The translations under genes were made by a program, and so were the position numbers. Source: Lentimicrobiaceae bacterium (lineage in GTDB: Bacteria > Bacteroidota > Bacteroidia > Bacteroidales > SKPS01). From it: DNA of 7,078 nucleotides. Below are positions 1-6,817 of the stretch, piece by piece. The stretch lies in NCBI GenBank assembly GCA_007119395.1, contig SKPS01000148.1, forward strand, positions 1 to 7,078, given 5' to 3'. Position 1 is the first letter of the stretch. Each line of letters starts with the position of its first letter. The notes under the pieces are model-generated. The model was given only the letters and a program-made list of their open reading frames with translations. It had not been told where the DNA came from and ran no database searches.

Positions 1-201
1 CACCAACTACCTTTCGCCCTCGTTTTTACTAAAAGCGACAAGCTGTCAAAGGGCAAGGTAAAGGAGTCGATTGACAGGTATAGCCGAACACTCCTCAGGG
101 AGTGGGAAGAGCTTCCGCCTGCGTTTGTCTCTTCAGCCCAAACCGGTGCGGGGCGGAGTGAATTGCTCCAGTTTATTGTCGAAGCCAACAAAATATTTTA
201 G
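1..201 (+). CDS. engB: Ribosome biogenesis GTP-binding protein EngB (YihA/YsxC), C-terminal part
   Basis: This is the last 66 residues of a reading frame that enters from the left edge and stops at TAG 199-201. EngB is a cytoplasmic TRAFAC-class GTPase of about 200 residues needed for large ribosomal subunit assembly, so roughly the last third is present. The visible part carries the G4 guanine-specificity motif TKSDK (partial residues 10-14), preceded by the hydrophobic strand FALVFT, and the G5 motif SSAQTGAGR (44-52), followed by the usual C-terminal helix ending in EANKIF. The G1-G3 motifs lie outside the window. The gene is convergent with the TldE-like gene, with 56 bp between the two stop codons. 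Those 56 bp hold no convincing hairpin with a T-run. Another small TRAFAC GTPase is possible in principle, but the spacing and the short C-terminal tail fit EngB best. Confidence 0.87.
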   Translation, partial: HQLPFALVFTKSDKLSKGKVKESIDRYSRTLLREWEELPPAFVSSAQTGAGRSELLQFIVEANKIF

Positions 202-257
202 CACGGGCTGTTGATCCTACATCATCTGAGCAGGCTGTTGCCCTATGCAGTAGTGTG

Positions 258-2087
258 TTACGGCATCCCCACAGGGCTGGCTACCGGGGGTAGCGTCTTC
301 ACCAATCGTTGGGTTTCACGAACCAATTCGATCTCTTCAAACAGCAAGGCTTCTGGGGTGATGAATGTTACAGGTAAGCCTGCCAGTTCAAAACCAAACA
401 AGGTTGAAAAAGGGCCTCCCGGATTCAACATGGTGTTGTAGACCATCTGCTCTTGTGCAGCACCCAGGATTCGCCGAAATGAGCGAACATCAAACCCTTT
501 TATTTCCGTAAGGCTGACCAGCTCTTCCCGGCCGTCTTCAACGTACACACGGTATATTTTAATAGGGTTCAGTCTGTTGGTTTGTAAAATGAAGCCTGTT
601 ATGTCTGATACCAGGAGGCTGCCACCTGCAATATTTGAAAAATTGACAAATGGTGACGTCATTTTTCTGACAATGTAGGCATATTCCAGCCCCTCTTCAC
701 GGGCAGTCTGAAGCAGTTTTTCTCTCAGGTCGATGACTGGTTCGGCATTTTCGGGGTCTGCCAATAGCTGCACCACTCCGGGAGCTGTAACCGTTGTAAC
801 ACCACCCGCTTCCAGGCTCAGTCGGGCGTGTCCGTTTGATGCACTTACCTGTGGCGTAGGCACCCTGGCGCTTAATAGGGTGCGCAGAATACCATCTTCA
901 ATAAGCACTATGCTGTCAGGAGGCACCACCCCTTCCGCATCAAAACCAAAGCTGCCAACCAAACGGATGCCAAGGTAATCTTCCAGCCGTGGACGAGCAA
1001 TCACACTAAGATCTCGTGATATGATTCTGTTGCCGATGCGGGTCTCAAGACTGTTCTCTCCCAGGGAAGAGCTGGCATACTCCTGGCTGGTGACAATAGG
1101 AGTGCGCCGGGCTGCTAATTGATCGCGGCCACGGAAAAACACTTGAGAAAACACCTCTGCCACAGCCTGCCCTTCAAACAGAACCGGACCAACATAAACC
1201 TCCGTAATAGGCTCTGTAAGGCTGAGCGTTTGCAGGTGCTCAGCAATCTTCCTGACCTCAGCAGTGAGTTCAGACTTCTTTGGAAAATCGGAAATGTCTT
1301 TGGCAAAGTATGTCAGGTATTCATTGATCACTTCACCCGACTGGATCTGGGTAGCGGCTTTCACGATCAGTGCGGCAATCTGAAACGGATATCGGGCGAT
1401 GGTTCCTTCGCTGTTGTGGTAGTATACCTCTCCGTCAAATACCAAAACATCAACCTGAGAAGCCACAATCGAAGCATAATCGGCAAACACCCCTGAAGCT
1501 GCCATCGCCATCCTCTCCAGTTCCTGCTTGTCGAACTCCATGCTTCTATAGGGTATGGTTACGTGCTCTTTCGCGTGAGGCAAAAAGTCAGTAAGCGCTC
1601 TCTCTTCCTCACTGAGGTTTTGCTGACGAATGGCTGCCACTTTGGTTTCATACGCTCTGACAGCAGACTTGTAGTTGCGGTCTGTTTCAAGCCATAGTGC
1701 CCGGCGCACTGCATCGGTGTTGTCGGTCAAAGGGATCCGGGGCGCAAACCGGGGGAAGCGGTAAAGGTTGTCAGAACTCACCAAATTCTCATTTGAGACC
1801 CCATCACGCATCACCAGGATACGGTTGCTGAATGGGATCATCCGCTGGCTTCTCGAAACGACAATCCCACCCAGCACCGATTGGATGTACAGGGTGTTGG
1901 CATCAACAAGATGGTAGCTGATGAATGACGGGGTTAACATCTGGTCAAGCACCAGCCCTTCCATTCCCCTGAGAACCTCTTGTTGCATCGCTTTGAGGTA
2001 TATGCTCTCCTGTGACTGAACACCATTGGCCGATACCATCCATAGCGCAAGGAAACACAATAGATGTCTCAATATTATCTTTTTCAT
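258..2087 (-). CDS. Secreted TldD/PmbA-family protein with a degenerate zinc site (TldE-like pseudoenzyme)
   Basis: The protein has 609 residues. A signal peptide is visible: basic MKK, a hydrophobic core to about residue 18 and a plausible cleavage after VQS (25), so export is predicted. The family match comes from comparison with the upstream neighbour. Shared blocks are FISY (55-58), NSEG (225-228), YVGPVLF (298-304), SNGHAR (417-422) and YRVYVEDGREELV (512-524). Aligned without gaps from the YxGP block, the metallopeptidase motif HEIFGH of the neighbour becomes SQVFFR (314-319), so both His and the Glu are replaced. The only Cys is in the signal peptide, so the C-terminal Cys ligand is absent too. 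By analogy with TldE/PmbA, which lacks the metal motif and partners TldD, this is inferred to be a non-catalytic partner subunit. The start ATG (2085-2087) has no Shine-Dalgarno sequence and lies 35 bp after the upstream stop, implying co-transcription. The frame is intact, so it is not a decayed pseudogene. The substrate is unknown. Confidence 0.87.
   Translation of the reverse strand: MKKIILRHLLCFLALWMVSANGVQSQESIYLKAMQQEVLRGMEGLVLDQMLTPSFISYHLVDANTLYIQSVLGGIVVSRSQRMIPFSNRILVMRDGVSNENLVSSDNLYRFPRFAPRIPLTDNTDAVRRALWLETDRNYKSAVRAYETKVAAIRQQNLSEEERALTDFLPHAKEHVTIPYRSMEFDKQELERMAMAASGVFADYASIVASQVDVLVFDGEVYYHNSEGTIARYPFQIAALIVKAATQIQSGEVINEYLTYFAKDISDFPKKSELTAEVRKIAEHLQTLSLTEPITEVYVGPVLFEGQAVAEVFSQVFFRGRDQLAARRTPIVTSQEYASSSLGENSLETRIGNRIISRDLSVIARPRLEDYLGIRLVGSFGFDAEGVVPPDSIVLIEDGILRTLLSARVPTPQVSASNGHARLSLEAGGVTTVTAPGVVQLLADPENAEPVIDLREKLLQTAREEGLEYAYIVRKMTSPFVNFSNIAGGSLLVSDITGFILQTNRLNPIKIYRVYVEDGREELVSLTEIKGFDVRSFRRILGAAQEQMVYNTMLNPGGPFSTLFGFELAGLPVTFITPEALLFEEIELVRETQRLVKTLPPVASPVGMP
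280..294. repeat. Small perfect hairpin in the 3' end of the TldE-like gene
   Basis: GCTACC (280-285) and GGTAGC (289-294) form a 6 bp stem around a 3 nt GGG loop, 20 bp inside the stop of the TldE-like gene and about 80 bp beyond the end of engB. It could slow transcription from either of the two convergent genes. No T-run follows on either strand, and it overlaps coding sequence for a Pro-rich tail. Confidence 0.25.
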
Positions 2088-2122
2088 AGATCAGGTTTTA
2101 TGTTAATGATTGATAGCATAAT

Positions 2123-3802
2123 TTACGGTCTTGGAAGGATGGGTAAACGCTCTTGCCCTCTATGCTTTCGCTGTGTTTCGATTTGTGAAACAAACAGCAT
2201 TGGAGAGACTGTTGAGACCGGCACCCTGCCGGACTCAGCGCCACAGTTGCCATTATAAACCCCCGGCGAGTCACCGGCCGCTTCAATATTAGCAAAAATT
2301 GCCAACGGTGTCCCTATCAGGTCAACACCCCGAACCAGCTCATCCTCCCTGCCATCCACAAATATCTTGTAAACAAGTACAGGGGTAACATTAAAAACGT
2401 TAGGAGAATGGCGCCCTGTAAACGTATAGCCACCCATGGTCTCCACAAAATAATAACCATACTCTTTGCCTTGTCTTTGTGCTTCTTTTACCAACATTTC
2501 CCTGAGCTGCTCTTCGGTGTATGGCTTGTTGGTTTCAATAAACATATTTGATTGCCTCGTGACCGGTTGTTTGCCGGCCTCAGCTCTGCCATGCCCGTTG
2601 GAGTTCGGAAAGCTGTCAATGGGTGTGCGTGACATCAGAAAGTTATGTAAAACACCATCTTTCACTATATCAACACGCTGCCCGGGCTGCCCTTCGCAAT
2701 CGAACTTATATGCTCCGTTCAAAACATAGCCATTGAAAGTTGCAGTGGCCGGGTCGAAGTAGACCGACAACTCTTCGTTGAGCACTACCTCGTTCACCTT
2801 CCTTTTAAAAGTTTGCGCATCAGAATCTCGTTTTAGCCGGTGCCCTTCAATCCTGTGGCCAAAGATTTCGTGAAAAAACACACTGGCAGATTCGGGAGAG
2901 AGGAGTGCCGGTCCGGCGTATGCATCTGCCACAGGTACACGTCGGAGCTGCATCAGCAGATCAGCCATCTGCTCTACATCTGACAGGATGGTTTCGTGTG
3001 GTGGAAGGTCATCTGGCGAACGACCGTAATAGGTTAGATACAGAGGGAGCTCCATACCATCATCCGCCATCGTTTCAGCTATGATAAAAAGCCTGCAGAC
3101 CAATCGGTTCTCCGAGATATTGCTCCCTTCAGTGGATACAAAGTATTTGCGTTCGAATTTGTACTCAATGTTGGCACGTCCTCTCAGGATACTGTCGTGC
3201 TGGAGGAATACCGCAGAGTACTCTTTCAGTCTTGTCTCCCAAGCCTCCACATCCAGTGAGAACAGCTCTTTCGAAAGCGGGGGATCGTGATATACCACAG
3301 GATCTTCGTGTGAAAAATCATCTGAACTGTCTTCTGTTCCTGTCTTGGTCGCAATCTCTGTCTGCACCATTGCAAATTGGTCTCTGGCATCACCCAGCTG
3401 CTTCATGGTTTCACTCCACAATACCTGCCTTATGGCCAGGGGACTGTTGTCAACCGGAAGTGGAGCCCCTTCGGTATCAACCATACCAAATAAATAGATG
3501 TATCTTGACCCGACCGGATGGGTGTTGTCTCGTTCATGACTCCCCACCCTCAGGTTGACAGTAAGAAGCCGTGAATGGGTCGGCTCTTTCATCGTGTTAA
3601 TGATCTCACCAAACGAAGTGGAAATATGATACGTCTGCTCTTCATTGACACGATAAGAAATGAAATAGGGCGGGAGCTCTTCATTGGCCAGGCCTTCCAT
3701 GTTCCTGTTCAGCTCCTCAGCGAGCAACAAAGAGAGGGGGTCCTGGGCTGTGACAGGTGCCAGAGCACAGATAAAGGCTACCGTTGTGATGAGTCTTTTC
3801 AT
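2123..3802 (-). CDS. Secreted TldD-like zinc metallopeptidase (TldD/PmbA family)
   Basis: The protein has 559 residues from the preferred start. TldD-family peptidases are zinc enzymes; E. coli TldD, with TldE, processes peptides such as microcin precursors in the cytoplasm. This version begins MKRLITTVAFICALAPVTA, a signal peptide with likely cleavage after Ala19 (VTA|QD), so it should act in the periplasm or beyond. The motif HEIFGH (311-316) gives HExxxH, with two His ligands and the catalytic Glu. A second cluster, Cys520 in NCGAESGRVPV, resembles the C-terminal Cys ligand region of TldD. Other family blocks are PPYFISY (44-50), STEGS (223-227) and SNGHGR (401-406). At 559 residues it is longer than cytoplasmic TldD (about 480). 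An in-frame ATG at 3833-3835 would add 11 polar residues before the signal peptide and leave only about 15 nt after the predicted transcription start, so 3802 is preferred. It is probably the first gene of a two-gene operon. Confidence 0.9.
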   Translation of the reverse strand: MKRLITTVAFICALAPVTAQDPLSLLLAEELNRNMEGLANEELPPYFISYRVNEEQTYHISTSFGEIINTMKEPTHSRLLTVNLRVGSHERDNTHPVGSRYIYLFGMVDTEGAPLPVDNSPLAIRQVLWSETMKQLGDARDQFAMVQTEIATKTGTEDSSDDFSHEDPVVYHDPPLSKELFSLDVEAWETRLKEYSAVFLQHDSILRGRANIEYKFERKYFVSTEGSNISENRLVCRLFIIAETMADDGMELPLYLTYYGRSPDDLPPHETILSDVEQMADLLMQLRRVPVADAYAGPALLSPESASVFFHEIFGHRIEGHRLKRDSDAQTFKRKVNEVVLNEELSVYFDPATATFNGYVLNGAYKFDCEGQPGQRVDIVKDGVLHNFLMSRTPIDSFPNSNGHGRAEAGKQPVTRQSNMFIETNKPYTEEQLREMLVKEAQRQGKEYGYYFVETMGGYTFTGRHSPNVFNVTPVLVYKIFVDGREDELVRGVDLIGTPLAIFANIEAAGDSPGVYNGNCGAESGRVPVSTVSPMLFVSQIETQRKHRGQERLPILPRP

Positions 3803-3856
3803 AATGGAGGGGATTTGGTTATTGTTGACTTGCAATGGTTAAATGTTTATCTGTCA

Positions 3857-3890
3857 CAAATATACGGAAATCCCAATGCGAAACCACAAA
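3857..3890 (-). promoter_or_regulatory. Bacteroidetes-type promoter for the TldD-like gene pair
   Basis: On the minus strand the -7 element reads TATATTTG (3864 to 3857), an exact fit to TAnnTTTG. A -33 TTTG lies at 3890 to 3887, with 22 bp between the elements. The usual Bacteroides spacing is about 19-21 bp, so this is slightly long. Transcription would start near 3850, giving a leader of about 48 nt to the ATG at 3802. It is the only match to the full consensus that I found in the gap behind gldB, and it suggests the peptidase pair can be transcribed independently of gldB. Confidence 0.6.
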
Positions 3891-3959
3891 AGGGGAAAGA
3901 ATTTTCTGTACCTCATTCAACAACCATTCAGGATGTTGATCAAGACTACACCGTTTCAG

Positions 3960-3985
3960 GCACAGCGCTGTTATGCTCCCTGTGC
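3960..3985. repeat. Inverted repeat just downstream of gldB
   Basis: GCACAG (3960-3965) and CTGTGC (3980-3985) form a 6 bp stem with a 14 nt loop. The left arm overlaps the 10 bp palindrome ACAGCGCTGT (3962-3971), so two alternative structures are possible. It begins 3 bp beyond the gldB stop codon, where a transcript end would be expected. No T-run follows on the minus strand, so it is not a canonical intrinsic terminator. Confidence 0.3.
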
Positions 3986-3988
3986 TCG

Positions 3989-5029
3989 TTAGCGGGGTTT
4001 ATAGCCGGATGCTGAGAGGATCTGTTGCGCATCATCCATTTCCATCAGCTCTTGTACCGACACTTCCGGGTGTCTGTCCATAAAGCGTCTGACGATCTGC
4101 CAACCAAACCAATGCCCCATTCTTCCGGGGGATTGTTCAGTAAACGCAGCGGTAAAGGGTGATTCCTGGATCATCATCTGACTGTGACGCAGGTCACTGG
4201 AGTAGAGCATTTGGTTGTTGATAAGGTAGGCCCAAACATGTCGTTGGTTCTCTTCAATCCATTGAAGCTGCTTATGGGTATACCTGATCTTTGTTGTGTC
4301 GTGCGCCCGGGGCATCATGGCATCCATAAAGTACAGTATTTTGCCCTGGTAGATCATTTCGTCGAGTATAGTTTCCACTTCGTCCTGGTTTCCTGCGTGG
4401 AGAAAAGCGAGTTCTCTGGCGAACCGTGGTGGGATTTGCGTGGGTCTCATCCATCGGATTTGGTATTGCGGTATCCCAATGAAACGGTAGGGCTCAAAAT
4501 CTTCACCAAGGAAAAAGTCGGTGCTGATGATGGCCACGGTATCTGTGACCAGGATGGCGGCTTGCAGCAATGAGAGATCCAACCCCACGATGTGAGTGTA
4601 AATCTCGGGAACTGATGCATCGGGAAAGTGGTAGAGGTAGTGTTGAAGGATACGGGTGATCGCCTCCTTTTCTTTCTCCATGTTGCCCAGCACCTCTCTT
4701 CTCCGCTCATAGAGTTCAATAAAACGGGGTTCAGAGGCAAACAGCCGCATTTCGCGTACCAGGAGTGAATCGGGTTCTGCATCAATAAACAGTTGCGAAT
4801 ACCTGCGATACACATCCGGAAACTGTTGCAGGAACAGGGTGTCGGGGATGGTGAACAGCGCGTCATCAAAATGATGAAACGTTGGTTTTACTATGATATT
4901 TGAAACGTCCACGTCGAGTCTGTTGGGGCGTTTGCATCCATGTGATCCGATTACGACCAGCAGCAAGAGGAGCATGAGTGTGTTTGCTGCCGTCAGCCGG
5001 TAATTTCTGTTTTGGGTTGCTTGTTTCAT
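3989..5029 (-). CDS. gldB: Gliding motility lipoprotein GldB
   Basis: The protein has 346 residues from ATG 5027-5029. GldB is a cell-envelope lipoprotein required for gliding in Flavobacterium johnsoniae and widely conserved in Bacteroidota, including non-gliders; its biochemical role is not settled. Recognition rests on the C-terminal block PGRMGHWFGWQIVRRFM (301-317) followed by MDDAQQILSASGYKPR at the end, and on LDEMIYQGKILYFMDAMMP (222-240). The N-terminus has a hydrophobic run (LMLLLLLVVIG, 18-28) ending at Cys32, the presumed lipidation site. The preceding residues S-H-G are a poor lipobox, because a Leu-like residue is expected at -3. An in-frame ATG at 5087-5089 would place 20 extra residues before the signal peptide, so it was rejected. 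The gene follows nadE on the same strand. No gldC follows it here; the next gene is the TldD-like peptidase, 186 bp away. Confidence 0.9.
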   Translation of the reverse strand: MKQATQNRNYRLTAANTLMLLLLLVVIGSHGCKRPNRLDVDVSNIIVKPTFHHFDDALFTIPDTLFLQQFPDVYRRYSQLFIDAEPDSLLVREMRLFASEPRFIELYERRREVLGNMEKEKEAITRILQHYLYHFPDASVPEIYTHIVGLDLSLLQAAILVTDTVAIISTDFFLGEDFEPYRFIGIPQYQIRWMRPTQIPPRFARELAFLHAGNQDEVETILDEMIYQGKILYFMDAMMPRAHDTTKIRYTHKQLQWIEENQRHVWAYLINNQMLYSSDLRHSQMMIQESPFTAAFTEQSPGRMGHWFGWQIVRRFMDRHPEVSVQELMEMDDAQQILSASGYKPR

Positions 5030-5047
5030 GATGATGATTTCTTGGCG

Positions 5048-5055
5048 CAAAGCTA
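5048..5055 (-). promoter_or_regulatory. Possible -7 promoter element for gldB
   Basis: The minus strand reads TAGCTTTG here, an exact TAnnTTTG match, 18 bp before the gldB start codon. The nearest upstream TTTG (5071 to 5068) is only 12 bp away, too close for a standard -33 element, and none sits at the usual distance. The implied leader would be about 12 nt. It could be a weak or secondary promoter, or chance; gldB may instead be read from nadE transcription. Confidence 0.3.
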
Positions 5056-5092
5056 GTGAAAAACCACCAAAATTCGTGTAAGCATGCAAGGT

Positions 5093-5110
5093 GATAACTC
5101 CGGGAGTATC
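5093..5110. repeat. Short inverted repeat in the nadE-gldB gap
   Basis: GATA-A-CTC (5093-5100) and GAGTATC (5104-5110) pair as a 7 bp stem with one bulged A and a 3 nt CGG loop. On the minus strand no T-run follows, so a terminator role is doubtful. It adjoins a second inverted repeat, and both lie between nadE and the possible gldB promoter. Confidence 0.35.
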
Positions 5111-5147
5111 TGTCTGTGAATAGACGCAAGGGTTGTTGATACAGACA
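5111..5147. repeat. Inverted repeat TGTCTGT / ACAGACA in the nadE-gldB gap
   Basis: TGTCTGT (5111-5117) and ACAGACA (5141-5147) are perfect 7 bp inverted arms separated by 23 bp. They directly abut the neighbouring inverted repeat at 5093-5110. Possible roles are RNA processing between nadE and gldB or a protein-binding site. With arms this short, chance is a real alternative. Confidence 0.3.
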
Positions 5148-5176
5148 ATACGGGGATTGATACCTTTGGGCCCGTG

Positions 5177-6814
5177 CTATCCACGGTACCCTGATACGAG
5201 GGGCATTCTGCGGCCGTAGCCAAAAGCCTTGGAAGAGATGCGGAGTACAGGTGGCGCTTGCCGCCTTTTATGCTCATTGGCATTGACCATTCCTACAATC
5301 TTTTGAACCAACCCGGGGTCATCTCCACGGGCGACGATTTCGCTGATCCCCTGTCGCCCTTCAATGTACATCTTCAGGATCCGGTCTAAAACGGGGTAGG
5401 GGGGCAGTGAATCTTCGTCTTTCTGGTTTGGCCTCAGCTCCGCCGATGGAGCTTTACGCAGAATGTTTTCTGGGATGATCTCTTGTGGATGGTTAATCAG
5501 TTCTGCCATCGCATAGGCATCGGTTTTATAGAGGTCTCCGATCACGGAGAGGGCTCCGCACATATCGCCATACAAAGTGCCGTACCCCACAGCGGTTTCA
5601 CTTTTGTTGGAAGTATTGAGCAGGATGTGCCCGAACTTGTTGGCCCATGCCATCAGTAAAACGCCCCTGATGCGTGCCTGAATGTTCTCTTCGGTTACAT
5701 CTTCGGGGAGATTCGCAAACCAAGGCGTCAGGGTGCCTTCTATGGAATTGAAAGCAGATTCAATGGAGATGAGTTCGACTGTTGCACCGAGATTATCAGC
5801 AAGCTCTTTTGAATCGGCCACCGAATGATCACTGGAGTAGCGCGAAGGCATCATCAGGCCTGTTACATTTTCCGGCCCCAGGGCTTCTGCTGCCAGCACC
5901 ATGACCAATGCTGAATCGAGCCCTCCTGATAAACCCAGTACACACTTTTCAAAACCAAGCTTCCTAAAGTAATCTCTGATTCCCATCACAAGACCTTTTC
6001 GGCATAAAGCCAGGGAAGACTCCCTGGTCTCATGGGTGATGGGCGCCGTTCCAACAGTGCTGAGGTCAAATACCTCAAACTCATCAGAGAAGAAAGCCAT
6101 CTGTTGCACCACCTCTCCCTTTTTGTTCATAACCAGTGAGCCACCATCAAACAGCAGGTCTGTATGTGCTCCAACCTGGTTTACGTAGACCAGTGGGAGT
6201 TGGTAACGGATGGCGTTCTCTGCAAGCACTCCACGCCGCACCTCCACTTGTGCACGGTCGAAAGGTGAGGCTGCGATGTTCACCATTACATCAGGGTTTT
6301 GCTTCATCAGCTCATCCATGGGGCTGCAGGTATACATCCTCTCTTCACCGATGTTCCACAGGTCTTCACAAATGGTCAATGCGATTCGAACGCCATTTAC
6401 CTCAACCACTTGAAAAGTGGTTGCCGGTTCAAAATAGCGGTATTCATCAAAGACGTCATAGGTAGGGAGTAACGCTTTACGCGCTACCTGTTTCACTTCC
6501 CCATGTTGCAGAAGCCATGCCCCGTTGAACAACGGCTTTCCGATGGAGTCAGGATTGCGGTATGGAGCACCCACAATGGCAGCAATATCCTTACATTTTG
6601 CTGCCAACCGGTTCATGGAGGCATAGCAGTCATTGATAAAGTCGTTAAATTCCAGCAGGTCATACGGGGGATAACCACATACTGCCAGTTCAGAGAAAAC
6701 CACCAGATCAGCTCCTGCCGCCCGGGCTCGTTTGATGTGCGAAGCGATCAAACGCTCATTAAAGGGAAAGTGACCAATATGGAAATTGCACTGGGCAAGA
6801 GCTATTTTCATCAT
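5177..6814 (-). CDS. nadE: Glutamine-dependent NAD+ synthetase (two-domain NadE)
   Basis: The enzyme amidates nicotinic acid adenine dinucleotide to NAD+ using ATP and ammonia released from glutamine, the last step of NAD synthesis, in the cytoplasm. The 545 residues form two domains. The N-terminal nitrilase-type glutaminase (about 1-255) has the full triad: Glu42 in SELAVCGYPP, Lys113 in ARKALLPTYD and Cys149 in TICEDLW. The C-terminal synthetase (about 265-545) has the ATP-binding loop SGGLDSA (296-302), LLNTSNKSE (398-406), GDMCG (417-421 region) and KAPSAEL (454-460). The length fits the short bacterial glutamine-dependent form, and no residue appears to be missing. The start is MMK: ATG at 6812-6814 or the adjacent ATG at 6809-6811; homologues usually begin MKIALAQ, so the second is equally plausible. 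It lies 3 bp after the beta-barrel gene's stop, so the two are probably co-transcribed. It has no Shine-Dalgarno sequence. Confidence 0.97.
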   Translation of the reverse strand: MMKIALAQCNFHIGHFPFNERLIASHIKRARAAGADLVVFSELAVCGYPPYDLLEFNDFINDCYASMNRLAAKCKDIAAIVGAPYRNPDSIGKPLFNGAWLLQHGEVKQVARKALLPTYDVFDEYRYFEPATTFQVVEVNGVRIALTICEDLWNIGEERMYTCSPMDELMKQNPDVMVNIAASPFDRAQVEVRRGVLAENAIRYQLPLVYVNQVGAHTDLLFDGGSLVMNKKGEVVQQMAFFSDEFEVFDLSTVGTAPITHETRESSLALCRKGLVMGIRDYFRKLGFEKCVLGLSGGLDSALVMVLAAEALGPENVTGLMMPSRYSSDHSVADSKELADNLGATVELISIESAFNSIEGTLTPWFANLPEDVTEENIQARIRGVLLMAWANKFGHILLNTSNKSETAVGYGTLYGDMCGALSVIGDLYKTDAYAMAELINHPQEIIPENILRKAPSAELRPNQKDEDSLPPYPVLDRILKMYIEGRQGISEIVARGDDPGLVQKIVGMVNANEHKRRQAPPVLRISSKAFGYGRRMPLVSGYRG

Positions 6815-6817
6815 CCA

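Noticed and set aside
202..257. Shared terminator between the convergent engB and TldE-like genes
   Set aside because: Only a 4 bp GGGC/GCCC pairing and an 8 bp direct repeat (GGCTGTTG at 206-213 and 233-240) are visible. There is no stable stem followed by a T-run on either strand.
1119..1496. Plus-strand open frame of 125 codons opposite the TldE-like gene
   Set aside because: It is fully antisense to a well supported gene, with no domain, promoter or ribosome-binding evidence.
258..2087. Calling the TldE-like gene a decaying pseudogene because its active-site residues are lost
   Set aside because: The 609-codon frame is uninterrupted, the signal peptide and family blocks are intact, and loss of the metal site is the normal state of the TldE-type partner.
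3575..4015. Plus-strand open frame of 146 codons crossing the gap between gldB and the TldD-like gene
   Set aside because: Most of it is antisense to the start of the TldD-like gene. The product has no recognisable domain, a composition typical of antisense translation and no promoter on that strand, and it runs into the end of gldB.
4447..4869. Minus-strand open frame of 140 codons inside gldB in another frame
   Set aside because: It lies wholly inside gldB, which is clearly the real frame from its conserved C-terminal blocks. The translation is rich in Ser, Pro and Cys, as expected from an off-frame reading.
3989..5089. The longer gldB start at 5089
   Set aside because: It would put 20 extra residues, including polar ones, before a clear lipoprotein-type signal peptide that begins with MKQ at 5029.
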